The position numbers and the translations under genes were made by a program. The notes under the pieces are model-generated. The model saw only the letters and a list, made by a program, of their open reading frames with translations, did no database searches and had not been told where the DNA came from. A stretch of DNA of 64,000 bases, taken from contig OZ231128.1 in assembly GCA_965153355.1 (NCBI GenBank), positions 45,942,001-46,006,000 of the forward strand, in the 5' to 3' direction. Positions 12,300 to 24,574 of this stretch are shown piece by piece. Source of the stretch: Flaccisagitta enflata (Eukaryota > Chaetognatha > Sagittoidea > Aphragmophora). Position 1 is the stretch's first letter, and each line of letters starts with the position of its first letter.

Positions 12300-13310
12300 C
12301 AGCCTCGTCAAATCCTCTTTTCATTTCAGATAAAGTCCCTTGGAAACGGTTCTTTACAGTGCACCAAGTTCTGTAAGCAGGTCACCTCAGGACAAAACAT
12401 TTACGCTGGTACTTTTGACCTATATCAAAGGCAGAAACTAGTACAATTGCTTATACTAAGCAAGAAAAATACATGGTTTTATCTGCGTCCTAGCTAATCT
12501 AAAGCCTGTTTTCTTCCCTTGAAGTTAACTACTTCGCCCAAATTCAAATGTGAAAAAAATGATTATGTCATTCCATTTGATACTGTTCTAGACATGAAAA
12601 ATGATACTAAGAAAAGGAGGGAGAACGCCAAATCTTCAGGAAAGCTTGAGGGTGGATTGAATATGACATGTGTAAAATTTGGTTACCCTGGCCCTGCTCC
12701 CAGATTTGAATTATGTATCAAAAAAAGCCCACAAATTTCTAATTGAAGATAAAAAAAATCTTGTCAATTTGGTGCCTCCAAAATAGTGAACCTACTGACT
12801 GACTGAAACGTCCTTAGATTAATCAGGAAGCAGGCAAAACCATATATAGATGTGATCTACACACACTAAGGGACACTTTTATACAGAAACTGTAGTCCCT
12901 AGGTACTGGCTTTTAATTTTGTCCAGATATGGTATGCTCTCGGAACTCAGTGTAGTGTCCCGGCGTCGCGACAAAAAGATTGTTGTCCTCGCGAACAATG
13001 TTACCGACCGAAGGATCTCAGAAAAGACCGACCAACACACTAGGGCTGGTCATATTGCCAACCTTGATATATCTTCATGAAAGTTGGCAAAAATACCAAA
13101 ATGAGACCTTACGCGACTTTCAACTCCTTCATTGCTCACAAAATGCACAAAAAAGCGTGAAAATTTCAACAAAGTTTTGCTTTCACCAATGCGGAATAAA
13201 AAGTTTTTCCCCTGAATCTTCCTTAAGCCTGATTTTAAATCGAAAGTTCGTTGGCAAAACACGAACCTCTTTAGCCTCATTACCGCTAAGAAGGTAAGAA
13301 AATGAGAAAT
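12300..13310. other. No gene recognised
   Basis: Unique sequence. Open frames of 70-105 codons occur on both strands but show no family features, splice-flanked boundaries or repeats. Confidence 0.45.
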
Positions 13311-13311
13311 C

Positions 13312-13366
13312 ATGAACATGAACAGGAACATGAACATGAACATGAACATGAAGATGAACATGAAAA
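13312..13366. repeat. (GAACAT)n hexamer repeat
   Basis: About nine imperfect GAACAT units. Confidence 0.85.
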
Positions 13367-13526
13367 GCCGATTGATCACAAGCAGAGAACGTATATGTCC
13401 AGGAGATATTTCTGGCCTAAATTTGATGGAAAAACTTGGCCTGATTAACGAGAATCAAGCGTTAAAGGCACCCTTCTGCCAAACACTGACCTTAACCATT
13501 GTGTGTGTATGTGTGTGTGTGCGTAA

Positions 13527-13716
<190 letters not shown>

Positions 13717-13865
13717 TTGTGAGTAGCCATAGTCTTAAAACGAAAGAGGCTGGTTATCCGGTAATAAAACGGGGTGGATCCAGTTAATTTAATTGAATGT
13801 GATCATTACTGCTCCGCCAACAAGAGGCCAAGAAAGAGAAAGAATACTATGGTCTTGGTCGAGAA

Positions 13866-13962
<97 letters not shown>
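13866..13962. repeat. (GA)n microsatellite
   Basis: About 95 bp of pure GA. Confidence 0.97.
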
Positions 13963-13964
<2 letters not shown>

Positions 13965-14084
13965 ATGACAAAATGAACAAATCTTCGCAAAAGCGTCAGA
14001 TGGTCAGGGGTAAATGGAAGTATGTGGTGGTGAGAGCCAATGACCTGGGCTACAGTATGAGGCTGTGTTTTGAGCCTCAAGACT

Positions 14085-14460
14085 GTTGGGGATTTTTGGG
14101 AGCTTGAGATGGGGATTAGGACCCCTTGGAGGGCATTTGAGTCGAAAGGCGGAGATTAGAGCCTAGAAGCCTAGATGGATGAAATATGCGCCATTAGACC
14201 GGGATGTATGCCACGAGGTTGAGATATGAGCCTAGAGGTTGGGGTATGAGCCTTGAGACTAGCATTTGGGACTCGAGGCTGAATTTTGAGCCAAATGTTT
14301 AGGATTTGTTCCTCAAGGCTGCAATTTGTGCCTCGAGGCTGAGATTTGAGTCTGAGCTTCGAACTTGAGCTTAATACTGGGATAATACTTAATACTGGGA
14401 TTATAGCCTTGAAGCTGGGAATTGAGCTTTGAGACTGTGTTTTAAGCCTTGACTCTTGAG
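14085..14460. repeat. Degenerate GCCTCGAGGCTGAGATTTGA repeat
   Basis: About fifteen loose units of ~22 bp around GAGCCTTGAGGCTGGGATTT. The cores of the foldback family at 27775-28145 use similar units. Confidence 0.6.
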
Positions 14461-14464
14461 ATTG

Positions 14465-14890
14465 CAATGTGGCTGGGCAGGGGCAGTTATGCTCAGTAGG
14501 GTAGTCGGGAACTGGGTCAGATTTCATACATTGTTACAAATATCTGACGAAAGAAAGATTTCTCACAAGTTGGGGTTGGAAACCAAACAGAAAACTTTGT
14601 CAGCAACAACATGGGCTTTCTAGATTAGGATTTTTTTCAATGCCATAAGACGCCTATAGTGTTGCGGACATTGTTTGATCTTCAGGTTTGGGCCTTTACT
14701 TGTGCGAAAGCATTCTAATGTGGTGCATCTAAAAATGCAATACATTAGAGCATAACATTTTTAAAAAGTTTGAAGCTTATCCCCGACCACCCTAATGCTC
14801 AGAAATCAATAAATCAGTAGATTTTGCATCATCCCGAATTTTGTGTCCTTCTTGTAGTGTCGCTTAGCAAGCAACTTAAAACATAGCAGT
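14465..14890 (+). mobile_element. Hairpin-tailed element interrupted by a hAT-like MITE
   Basis: Begins GTGGCTGGGCAGGGGCAG and ends GTGTCGCT-TAGCA-AGCAACTTAAAAC. The 298-bp insertion at 14497-14794 divides it. Removing the insertion and one ATGCTCAG restores continuity with the copy at 7640-7800. Confidence 0.7.
14489..14802. mobile_element. hAT-like MITE with 8-bp target duplication
   Basis: ATGCTCAG at 14489-14496 and again at 14795-14802 flanks a 298-bp element whose ends are inverted: TAGGGTAGTCGGGAAC on the left and, reversed, TAGGGTGGTCGGGGAT on the right. Eight-base duplications and short TAGGG ends are typical of hAT elements. No transposase fits in 298 bp, so it is non-autonomous. 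Confidence 0.85.
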
Positions 14891-15510
14891 ACTGCTCTTG
14901 GTTTTGCTAGACCCGATTGTAATATAAAAAAAATTGGGACACCCTTTATAGCAGGTCTTCACAAAAAAACATTCTCTCCATTTCGAGTGAATACTCATAC
15001 GATGCTTCAGACAGAAACATTAAAGTTGTTGCCGGATAGAGCTTGATATGCCGGCGTTTTGCTGTAAGATTTTCATTTTCATATCAGGGACTGCTGAGTA
15101 AATTAAAGGACAACTGTCATCAGTGAATTTTCGGCACGACTTGAGCAGAGGAGCCATTTCCCACTGAAATGCTGCCCTTCTAACCATTTCATGACCTACC
15201 GATATGGAAATCTTTGAATTCAAACTATGAACCAAGAACCTACTATGAACGTTTATGAACCAAGATCAAACCAAGATCATAGTATGAATTTAAAGATGAA
15301 ACAAGATCAAATGACCCGTTTCGGGTAGAAAGTAAAGGAAAAAAGTGAAAAAGAAAAGCGAGACAGAAGGACAGAATAGATAAATGAAAGAGTAAAAGGA
15401 AAAAAAGTTATATAGAGAAAGACAATTATTGACAATGGGGAAAGTTAAGTAAGGGCGTCTTTAAGACGATCAAAAGGCAACTTGGCGCAATTCGTTTTAC
15501 TGCCATTCAT
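14890..15510. other. No gene recognised
   Basis: A 72-codon minus-strand frame at 15020-15235 has no recognisable features. A-rich runs occur at 15330-15420. Confidence 0.45.
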
Positions 15511-15517
15511 CGACTGA

Positions 15518-15792
15518 GGGCGTGTTTCTAGTGAAGATGAAAAACGCGTTTGTTCCCATTGAACGCGTTTACAGCGTGAACACATATTCATGAGTTTCAA
15601 CCATCCCACGAGGGAGTGTGTGAAGTGAGTGAGCAAGCCCGTGAATGGAGCGAGCAAGCCCGTGAACGGAGCAAGCAAGCCCGTGAACGGAGTGCTTTGG
15701 AGCAAGTGAGCGGAGTGAGCGGTGCGAGTGAACGAACGTAGCAAACGACCGAGTGGCCCGTCAAAAACAATTGTCCCTGACAAGAAACGCCC
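15518..15792 (-). mobile_element. Inverted-repeat MITE, GGGCGTGTTTCTAG family
   Basis: Left end GGGCGTGTTTCTAGTGAAGA, right end reversed GGGGGCGTTTCTTGTCA. CTGA borders both sides. The interior has repeats of GAGCAAGCCCGTGAA and the GTGAACACATATTCATGA block shared with 3640-3973 and 26081-26351. Confidence 0.75.
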
Positions 15793-15799
15793 CCTGAGC

Positions 15800-16689
15800 C
15801 TCAATCAACGGCATTTGAAATGGTGATTGCCTGATGGACTATAACAATCGACCGATGAAACCACTTCTTTTCTTTTTACGATTTGACCTCCCACACTATA
15901 TGTGTACAATGCATTTTCTTGTTTGATTTTTTCCTTTTTTTTTCCCTTTTTTTTCCTTTTTTTTTTTACACAACATATTTTCAGATTTCAACAGAACTAC
16001 TAGATTTTATCATCGACGATTGATGTAGAATGAAAGGAGGATGGGGTCGTAAGATCAAGAGACAGGATCCTTTGGAGTGTTTTTCGTTGAAATTTCATGA
16101 TATAACAGTAGCAACAGAAAATTCGATACACAACTTCATCTACAATTTCTTCACGTAAATGATAATTCTATGCTAAAAAGTATGCTGTCTTGCTGGAAGT
16201 CAGCCGTTGAAATATTTTTGAAAATGATTATAGATTTATAATTAATCTTTATCTTCAACGAGTTGATACTGAGTGAAAATGATTTGTGAATCAAATTTTA
16301 TGTCGCTTCTGTTAAAAATGCAGGGGAATATCTAATTTCGAGGGTTTTACTTCTTGGTTCATCAATCCGGCCGTATTAGTTTTTAATTCACTTTTTTTAT
16401 TTTTTACATTTACACTTTGGTCGTGGACCAAGACATGTCGGTAAAAGATTGTGCACATGGTACATGAACTTTTGACAGTCCACTACGCGCACATATTGGG
16501 CAATTTAGCCTGATTCTGTCATGTTTATGTTTGTGTTCATATTCGTGTGCCCAATCTTTCTTCTTCGCCTTTCCTCTGCAGTTTCTTAGTCATCAATGAA
16601 ATCTTTTATGTCTGCTGCTATCTGCAGCAGGCTTTTGGTCGACATGTGCTAATGAGCGGTATTCAAAATGAATGCAGTTCATTTTTAGC

Positions 16690-16690
<1 letters not shown>
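15800..16690. other. AT-rich stretch, no gene seen
   Basis: T-rich runs near 15930-15970; otherwise unique with no coding signal. Confidence 0.5.
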
Positions 16691-16832
<142 letters not shown>

Positions 16833-16939
16833 CTTTATAAGTAGCTTATAAGTTTTTAAGGAAAAAATGAAAGACTTGCTAATTGCTTTTTTGGGTAATA
16901 ACCTGGAAAAGAAAAAAAAGAAGATTTATCTCAGAATTC

Positions 16940-17165
16940 TCTTCTTAGTTGCGTGCATGCTTGTCGGTCCTTGGTCGGTCGGTCGGTCGGTCAGTCGATT
17001 CATTGATCAGTCCGTCCGTCAATTGCTTTTTCGGTTCGTTGGTGGGTCGCACTTAATTTTTTCGATGGTGATGGGAGGTTTTTGGATTACTGTCTCTGCC
17101 CAAATGTTTGGTCAGTCTTTTTTATCACAGTGATCCTACCCACCCGCGTATTGGACATGGTTCAG
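16940..17165 (-). mobile_element. Hairpin-tailed element, decayed hairpin
   Basis: Plus view: CTTAGTTGCGTGCATGC, GGTCGGTCGGTCGGTC, TTTTTTCGATGGTGATGGGAG and TGCCCAAATGTTTGGTCAG. The second stem arm is lost. Confidence 0.6.
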
Positions 17166-17466
17166 AAGAAGAGACGGGTCTTAGTTCAAAAGATTTAGAC
17201 AGGTAGGAGTTGTTGTGAATTTGGATCCTTCATCACGCAGAGACACGGACACCGTGCGGGTGGGTGAGCTTATACCGCTCGTTAACAGATCGTCCAACAG
17301 AATGCCAAACCGACGCGCCGAATAACTAGAGTCGCGAGGCACGCTCCTAAAAATCAAGCTGTATTCAATATTCATATTTGTAGTTTTTAGAAGCGCCATC
17401 GCGTCTCTAGCCACACAAAGACTCTCAAATCGGACACCTTCTCTCACTGAGACACTAAAACACTGA

Positions 17467-17893
<427 letters not shown>

Positions 17894-18186
17894 GTGAGGA
17901 TTTATTGACCGCCTTCCGCTCGATTACCCGTCTCCAGAGGAGCTCTCCGCGCGATGATTGTCTGAATTGAAAATGAAACCTTCCTGTGCATATATATCGA
18001 GGAGGGGCTCGATGATAGAATTCGACTGGATATATATACTACCCAACTTTATCACTCTCTCTATCTCATCTCCATAACTGTATCCCAACCCTCATAGATT
18101 TTACTACCATGGCCGGGACCAAGTTTTTACGAGCAGATTTGCCCTTCAGAGTCACCAGCAACTTACTCTTTATCACTTCTCATTAA

Positions 18187-18300
<114 letters not shown>

Positions 18301-18739
18301 GGAGTGTATGATCCCGTATTCGCGCCCTCGGCTGCCCGATTTTGGTGCCATGTTAGCCAAAACCAAAGATGATGCAAATTCATGAACTGCTTATTATATT
18401 AATATTTCCGAAACCCAGCCCACATGGTTCGGGAATCATTTTTGAGGCGCACTTAAGATTGCGCCGGCGTGGCTTTACCCCACTTACGAATTTTCTTGTG
18501 CCATAATTCTTGCGTAACAAATGAAGGCATGAGGCCATAAGCAAATACGAGTGATACTTTTTTTTCTTCATTTAATTTCCATTCCCCCATACATGTTTTT
18601 GGGGGTGCGGGAGTTGAGATAGGTGAGATTCCTTGATACATGCGGTTGTATAGACCATAAAACCAAAAGAATAAAAGACTATAAGACCAAAATACTAAGA
18701 GAAGAAAGGTGAATTTACTTAAAATACCTTTAAAATGAC

Positions 18740-18848
18740 CTAAAACGACGAAAAAAAGCTAAGCGTCACCGACAGAGAGACCGACCGACCGACAGACAGA
18801 CAGACGGACAGAGTGGGTCGTAGAGTCGCGTGCACACGAATAAAAATT
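18740..18848 (+). mobile_element. Hairpin-tailed element, 3' end
   Basis: CGACGAAAAAAAGCTAAGCG, GACCGACCGACAGACAG and GGGTCGTAGAGTCGCG-TGCA-CACGAATAAAAA. The second stem arm is damaged. A similar internal piece without the hairpin lies at about 2005-2060. Confidence 0.65.
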
Positions 18849-19309
18849 TATAAAGTGTGAGCAAAATCTTGAAATTTATTGAAATTCATTCATCAGCAAG
18901 CACATCTCATTTTCAGCTATTCTTGTGACAAATGTTTGATTTTCATTATTTTCTTTCTTAATATTCATGATTTTCTTTATTTCATTTTTGCTCTCCCCTT
19001 TCATTTTCTCCATCTTTTACAACTTCTTCAGATGCCAACAGGCGTTTGAATCAAGTTTCATTATCAATGGGTAAACTTTATCATACCTTTTTGTACGCTT
19101 TGTACATTTTGTACTTAAGGAACTGTTTAATTGCCTCCCCATGCCTCCCCGATGATGCAGAAAAAGAAGATATTATGTGCAATTGTCTCATTGTGTCGTT
19201 TTCGATGATCATTGTTTTCTTTTATAACGTCCCCATTTTAGGTTGTTGCAGTAGATCTCATTCGGGCTTGAGACAATGGGGGCATGCAAAGTGCAATGAG
19301 TAATGCGGG

Positions 19310-19530
19310 GTTGCAATATCGTCATAGATGGGTGGGCAGGGGCAAGGGCAGGGGCATACAACCCCCTTCACATCCCCCTTGCCACACACCAGACCATTGG
19401 ATCTATAGACCAACGGACCGCAGGACTGCTGGTCCCTTGGACCAACAGATCAACACGCCAAAGGGCGGATGGACCAACGGAGGGACTGTGCCTCCTATGG
19501 AGTCGCTACTCCGCGACTAAAACGATTGGT
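19310..19530 (+). mobile_element. Hairpin-tailed retroposon-like element
   Basis: 5' module GGGTGGGCAGGGGCAAGG, CCATTGGATCTATAGACCAA, then the end GGAGTCGC-TACTC-CGCGACTAAAACG. Confidence 0.65.
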
Positions 19531-19539
19531 GCCAGAGGG

Positions 19540-20230
19540 TTGAAATTTAGAATAAACAATCCTACGCAAATAAAGAAACGCTTTTTACCCCATCCCCATC
19601 AAAGTTGGTTGCTATGGGAACACAAATGCTCTTTCACCGAAATATCGATTATTGGAATTTTTTGAATTGGAAGACTATTGGGCCAAAACAAATAAAGCTA
19701 AATGCACTAGATTGGCCTCATTTTAGAATGTGTTTTTTTTTTTCATTTTCAAATGCAACCAATTCAGAATCAGTAGTGCAGTAACGGTGGATTGTCAAGG
19801 AGCAGTACTTCTCAAAAGCTGATACCCCTTTCAATATGTCCGCAAATTTAAGGCCATGATGGTATTTGGAAAGAAAAGAATGAGAGCCATTAACTGAGTC
19901 TTTTGGTAATCACCCATTGAGCTCCGAAAATGCCCTCCTTCGTTGCGAGCGCCCTTTCCTCAGCCTCTTTGTCACTTGACGCTGAGTAATAAAACGCAAA
20001 AAGCTGCTTAGGCAAGAAGAAAAAAAGAAACCAACCCCCAACCCATATCTCCCAGCCCCCTAAAAAACCAGATAGAATAAAAAGAAAATTAACAATTTAA
20101 AAAAAAAGATGAAACAATATGATCTCCCCACCATTTTCAGCAGAATATGGTTCAGTCTTAAAGATAGAATGAGTGACCGCTGCACTCACACAAAGGTTTA
20201 GCTATTTTTTGGCTGAATCATACGGATCGA
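19540..20230. other. No gene recognised
   Basis: AT-rich unique sequence without coding or repeat structure that can be supported. Confidence 0.45.
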
Positions 20231-20235
20231 TTTCG

Positions 20236-20405
20236 ATATTTTTAGTCGCGGACACGCGACTCTACACCTTGCCATGTCGGTCCGTCCGTCCGTCCGTCGG
20301 TCGGTCCGTCGGTCACATTTCTAAATTGCGATCGGTTTTTGCATTACTGCTCCTGCCAAACCGTCCGCGACTGGATTGCCGTGTATCCGGCCTTGTTTTA
20401 TTGTC
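20236..20405 (-). mobile_element. Hairpin-tailed retroposon-like element
   Basis: Plus view: TTTTTAGTCGCG-GACA-CGCGACTCTACACC, GTCCGTCCGTCCGTCGG and body end GTGTATCCGGCCTTG. The interior is shorter than in the 5920 copy. Confidence 0.75.
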
Positions 20406-21012
20406 ATTCTGTTTGGTAGACAAAGCTGTTGACCTTTGGATTAAAAGCTCGGATTTCTTAGTTGAAAACTTGATATAAAATGATACCAGTTTTATGAAAG
20501 ATTTTTTTTTTCTTAGTGGACAATATCAGCAACAGACACACTTGGTCTTGAAAAAATCATATTTTTAGAATCCTATATCTATGGTTGACTTTGAGAGGAT
20601 CGTGAACCTTGATGTCCAGGGGGTGGGATTTGGGTATTGCCAATGCTTAATGGCCCCCCTTTCTCAACCCCCCCACCAGGCCACCCAGGAGGGGGAGTGG
20701 GGAAATTTTTTTTGAAAAAAAAGTTAGTGCCAATCGATTCAGAATTATCTAAGAGGTTTAAAAGTCTCATTTTCAAAAAAATGAAATTTTATCAACTTTT
20801 GACTTATTTGAGCGTGTCCGTGCAAAAGAGGGGTAGCGACTGGCGGGTGTCCCCCTTCCTCAAGCCGGTGTGGCACTCGCCTAACTGAAAGCTTCATGAT
20901 TCAATATGAGGTTTTGCTAAAGTGATTTTTCAGACAAAAATTCATGAGAATTGTTATAAAAATTCACAGGATATCCATATGTATTTATGTGGGTCAATGC
21001 GCCAGATCGCGT

Positions 21013-21251
21013 AAATTGTAGATAAACCGTAATTGTCCGAAATTCAAATATTCTCCCCTTCGAGTGTGAAAACATAAACATACAAAGCGGAATTCGTCTT
21101 GCAAGCAATACACTAGTTATGGCCAACAAGTATAGGGCCTTATCTTTTCAAATAAACACATTTTCTGAAAAAAATATGTAAGTCATCTAAATTGAACGTG
21201 GATGGGACAATTAAATTGTAGAAAAACCGTAATTGTCCGAAATTCAAGATT
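21013..21251. repeat. Two ~40-bp direct repeats
   Basis: CCGTAATTGTCCGAAATTCA with ~15 bp of matching left flank appears at about 21013-21052 and 21212-21251, separated by ~160 bp of unrelated sequence. Confidence 0.8.
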
Positions 21252-21439
21252 CTATTATAACTATTTTGTCTTTGAATTTTTTCGCGCGATTCTTTTTGGC
21301 AGGCTTCCTTGTGAAATGGGGCCTTACCCAAGCCCATATTTGCCCGCTGTCTCACCCATGATAAGGATGGAATTGACTTATTATACCATTTCCTTCAAAT
21401 TTGTCCTAAATTGCGTTTTTTCCCTGATTAGGTGCTGAA

Positions 21440-21985
21440 CGGGTCGCCCAAGGGCAATACGTAGTCAGCGATACCCACTGCACTGCTTTGCATGGTTGTA
21501 AATTGGAATGAGAGGCAGGGCAGCGGCCCCGAAGGGGACGAAGTCCTGTAGAAGACAGGGGACTTTTGTTCGGTCATCCGTTTGTCCATCTGTCCGTCCT
21601 TCTGTCCGTCCGTCCGTCCACCCCCCCCAACCCTCTCAGAAATCTGCCCTCTCAGGCCTGAAATCTGCCCTCTCAGGCCTTGAATATGAGAGGGCAGATT
21701 TCAGGCCTAAGAGGGCAGATTCAAGGACTGAGAGGACAGGTTTCAGGCCTGAAAGGGCAAATTTCAGACCTGAGAGGGCGGATTCAAGGCCTGAGAGGGC
21801 AGATTTCAGGCCTGAGAAAGCAGATTTTAGGCCTGAGAGGGCAGATTTCAGGCCTATGAAGGCCGGGGGGGGGGGACAAACGGACGGACGAATTAACGAA
21901 CGAACAAACCAACAAACAAACAAACAAAAGTCCCCTGTGTTCTGCAGGACTTCGTCCCCTTTGGGGTCGCTGCCCAAATAGTACA
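21440..21985. mobile_element. Foldback element with ~50-bp inverted ends
   Basis: The left end runs GGGCAGCGGCCCCGAAGGGG onward through GAAGTCCTGTAGAAGACAGG (about 21516-21568). The right end (21928-21978) is its inverted copy. Between them are GTCCGTCC repeats and about ten 21-bp units near AAATCTGCCCTCTCAGGCCT, first in one orientation and then the other, so most of the element can fold on itself. The leader AGTCAGCGATACCCACTGCA is shared with 28130 and 49990. Confidence 0.85.
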
Positions 21986-22019
21986 AATTTGGACAGTTCA
22001 TTTTTTCGGCGGGTCAATA

Positions 22020-22860
22020 TCAATCAAATATGACCATACGGCCATGATGACTGTAAATGGTCATTAAAACTCGATGGCCCTCGAGAAAATGGATGATTAA
22101 GAACTGTTACAATTCGTTACAGGGAAATAGATAGCAAACGCCACCTTGTGTGGACAGGTTTATTGGGGATAAAAAAGAGTCTAACTATTTTCACCGGCCT
22201 GATTTCAAGCAATTACACCACCCCCAACATTTGATAGCAATAATACCAATTGCAAGTCCCTCATGTACTGATATTGCCATGTCAGACCCGCGTTGGTCTT
22301 GGCGTTAGTCTCGTGCACGTGACTAACAAACGTTTCCATTTTAGCATACTCCTTTAGATATCTAACCTACGGATGCCTAACCTAGGCATACACGTGTATC
22401 ACAAATGACTTTGAGGCGATTTGTTGATTCAAAGTTTTCAATCTTGGAAAAAAGTATACCTACACTTTTTTAAAAAAGTTGATTTATGATCGAGGAGGTC
22501 AAATACAAACAGAATTCCTTCCAGATTAGCGGCAAATGATAGGAAATTCACTGCAGTTTCAGAATCATACTGATTTTTGCCCAAACCAATATCTCTAAGC
22601 TGAGTTATTTCCCTATCATTCTGTAGGTGTACTTATTTCTACGATGGTAGGCAAATGTAAAGCCTCCGCACAGGGTGGACTGTTCGTATTACCTTTTCAG
22701 ATTGTCCTAGGGGGCTGTGTTGTTCAGTAGCATTTCATCTTTCCTCCTTTCAATATTCATATTCCCTTGGAGACAAACAGAGATTCCTCTTATTTCTCGG
22801 TGCCTCACGATGATGATGATGATGACGACGACGACATCGATGATGATGAAAACCTAAAGA
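22020..22860. other. No gene; short (GAT)n near the end
   Basis: Unique sequence with an isolated GTTAGTCTCGTGCACGTGACTAAC hairpin-family remnant near 22305 and a GATGATGATGACGACGACG run at 22810-22855. Confidence 0.5.
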
Positions 22861-23084
22861 AATTCATTTGCCCGATAAAAACATTTGCGCGGCGACGTCA
22901 ACAATGGCGGCGCCAAACCGGAAGTTGACGCATCGTTGCGGCGCCACGTGGCACGCGCCACGTGGTACGCACCACGAGGTATGTTTCCCACTAACCATGC
23001 CAAAAAAAAAAAATTGCACAACTTTTTGACGACTCTTGGTTCGTTCATAGGAGGTGAAACTATAGACAAGGCCAAGTAGGCCAT

Positions 23085-23190
23085 TAAGGTGCGACGTGTG
23101 GATCGTCGAACGAATGCGTTACCCAACCAACCAACGGACGGACACAGCCAGTTATAGAGGTGCTTTGTCGCACCTAAAAATCAGTGAGCA
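23085..23190 (+). mobile_element. Hairpin-tailed element, AGGTGCG stem
   Basis: GACGGACACAGCCAGTTATAG followed by AGGTGC-TTTGT-CGCACCTAAAAATC. The stem differs at two paired positions from the common AGTCGCG type and still pairs. The upstream GC-rich segment (22890-22985) may be its body. Confidence 0.65.
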
Positions 23191-23633
23191 CTTTAAAGAG
23201 CTTCAAAAAATATATCAAATGAGTGGTGTCAGAGCGTTGTAGCTCAAAAACTTTAGAAACTACAATGATATGAAGTAAAAATGTCAATTCTGCTTACTGC
23301 CAGAAAGAGCGATTTCACACATCCCTTAGAACTGTACCATACACTTTCATTTAATCATAACTTCTAAACGGATTAAGTTACAAATTTCTGCTTGATGCCA
23401 TTTTGAAGAAAATTTTCTAAATTCTTTTTTCCTCATGAATTTTTTTGAATTTAGGTCAGTATTTATATTGATACATAGGTAAAAGAGGAAAATTCTTATG
23501 ATTGATTGATTGGTTTTGAGGGAAGTGGAGTTATTAACTTCATTTAGTTGTCATTTCAAAAGAAAAAAAGCTACAACATTCTGCTTGGTCTAGTTTTAAA
23601 GAATTTTTGAATATCTTTCTAACGGTCACTGAT

Positions 23634-23945
23634 TTTTAGATGCGTCCGTCAGGAACGCATCTCTATAACAGGGTCTGTCCGTCCGTCGGTCCGTCCGTCC
23701 GTCCGTCCGTCCGTCCGTCCGTCGGTCCGTCCGTCGGTCCGTCCGTTACGCCTTTGCAAAAACCGCGTTTCTCGGCTGTTTTTGGCCACGGTGAGATCCT
23801 ACACTGAAACAAATGATCAACAAACATGTTTTGAGAGTCTTTTCACCCGTTTGTCCGTCCATCTGTCTCTCCATACATATGTCACATGATCAATACACGC
23901 TGAGACACAGCCCGGACGCATCTTTGCCCGGTCGGGCTTGTTTAT
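23634..23945 (-). mobile_element. Hairpin-tailed element, AGATGCGT stem
   Basis: Plus view: TTTTTAGATGCGT-CCGTCAGG-AACGCATCTCTATAACAGG, then about ten GTCCGTCC units and a body ending ACGCATCTTTGCCCGG. The stem is different from the other copies on both arms. Confidence 0.7.
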
Positions 23946-24403
23946 AGTTTACTATACAGAGAGCGATGGGGCGTGTGTTTAAAGGTAAGTGTGCAATTTT
24001 TTCTTTGGCATGGTTATATCACGCGGGCTCAACAATGGGTATTGGGATAGGGCAAAATCGTGGCATGTTCAAGGATATCTATGTCCATCTATTCTATATA
24101 TTTCGGTTATTCGTGGAAAGGCAGAAGAGCACGCTCAAACGAAGGGAGAAACTATTGAATAGACGGTTCTGCATCCGTCGCGTTGGTAGTTAGACATACG
24201 GACAGGCAAACGTATAAGCAGACTGATGGAAAGACAAAAGTTCACGCAGACTAACGGATGGACAAGCAAAAAACCGCATTAATTAACTGCTGAACAGAAG
24301 GACAAAAAGAGGGAAATGAAATGAATTGATCGCCAACCTTAAATGGCGCAAATTGGATTAAGGACGCTCAGAGGCCGTCTTTTACTTTCCGATGCCGTAA
24401 TCT

Positions 24404-24424
24404 TTCTTTCTTTCTTTCTTTCTC

Positions 24425-24470
<46 letters not shown>
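24404..24470. repeat. (TTTC)n-(CT)n microsatellite
   Basis: TTTC units turn into CT units immediately upstream of the exon at 24507, forming part of its polypyrimidine tract. Confidence 0.95.
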
Positions 24471-24506
24471 AAGTTTGTTTCTCTTTTCTTTTATTCTTTT
24501 TTTCAG

Positions 24507-24573
24507 AGTGAGCCGTGAGGAAATCGTAAAAAGAAGAGAAACCAGTGGCTGTTGCCAAACATGTGAATTGCAG
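24507..24573 (+). CDS. Candidate internal host exon, Cys-containing
   Basis: A pyrimidine-rich TTTTTTTCAG acceptor is followed by 67 bp open in one frame (one carried-over base, then 22 codons). A CAG|GTACGG donor closes it exactly at a codon boundary. The short peptide ends GCCQTCELQ, a cysteine cluster as in secreted or extracellular-matrix proteins. The rest of the gene is not visible. The donor site coincides with the left target duplication of the MITE at 24575-25584, whose TA forms bases 2-3 of the intron. The empty sequence would read CAG|GTACAATTG, also a usable donor. Too short to name; could be chance, but both splice sites and the frame agree. Confidence 0.45.
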
Positions 24574-24574
24574 G

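Noticed and set aside
15020-15235. 71-codon minus-strand frame
   Set aside because: No splice borders, repeats or recognisable motif; within chance expectation for AT-balanced sequence.
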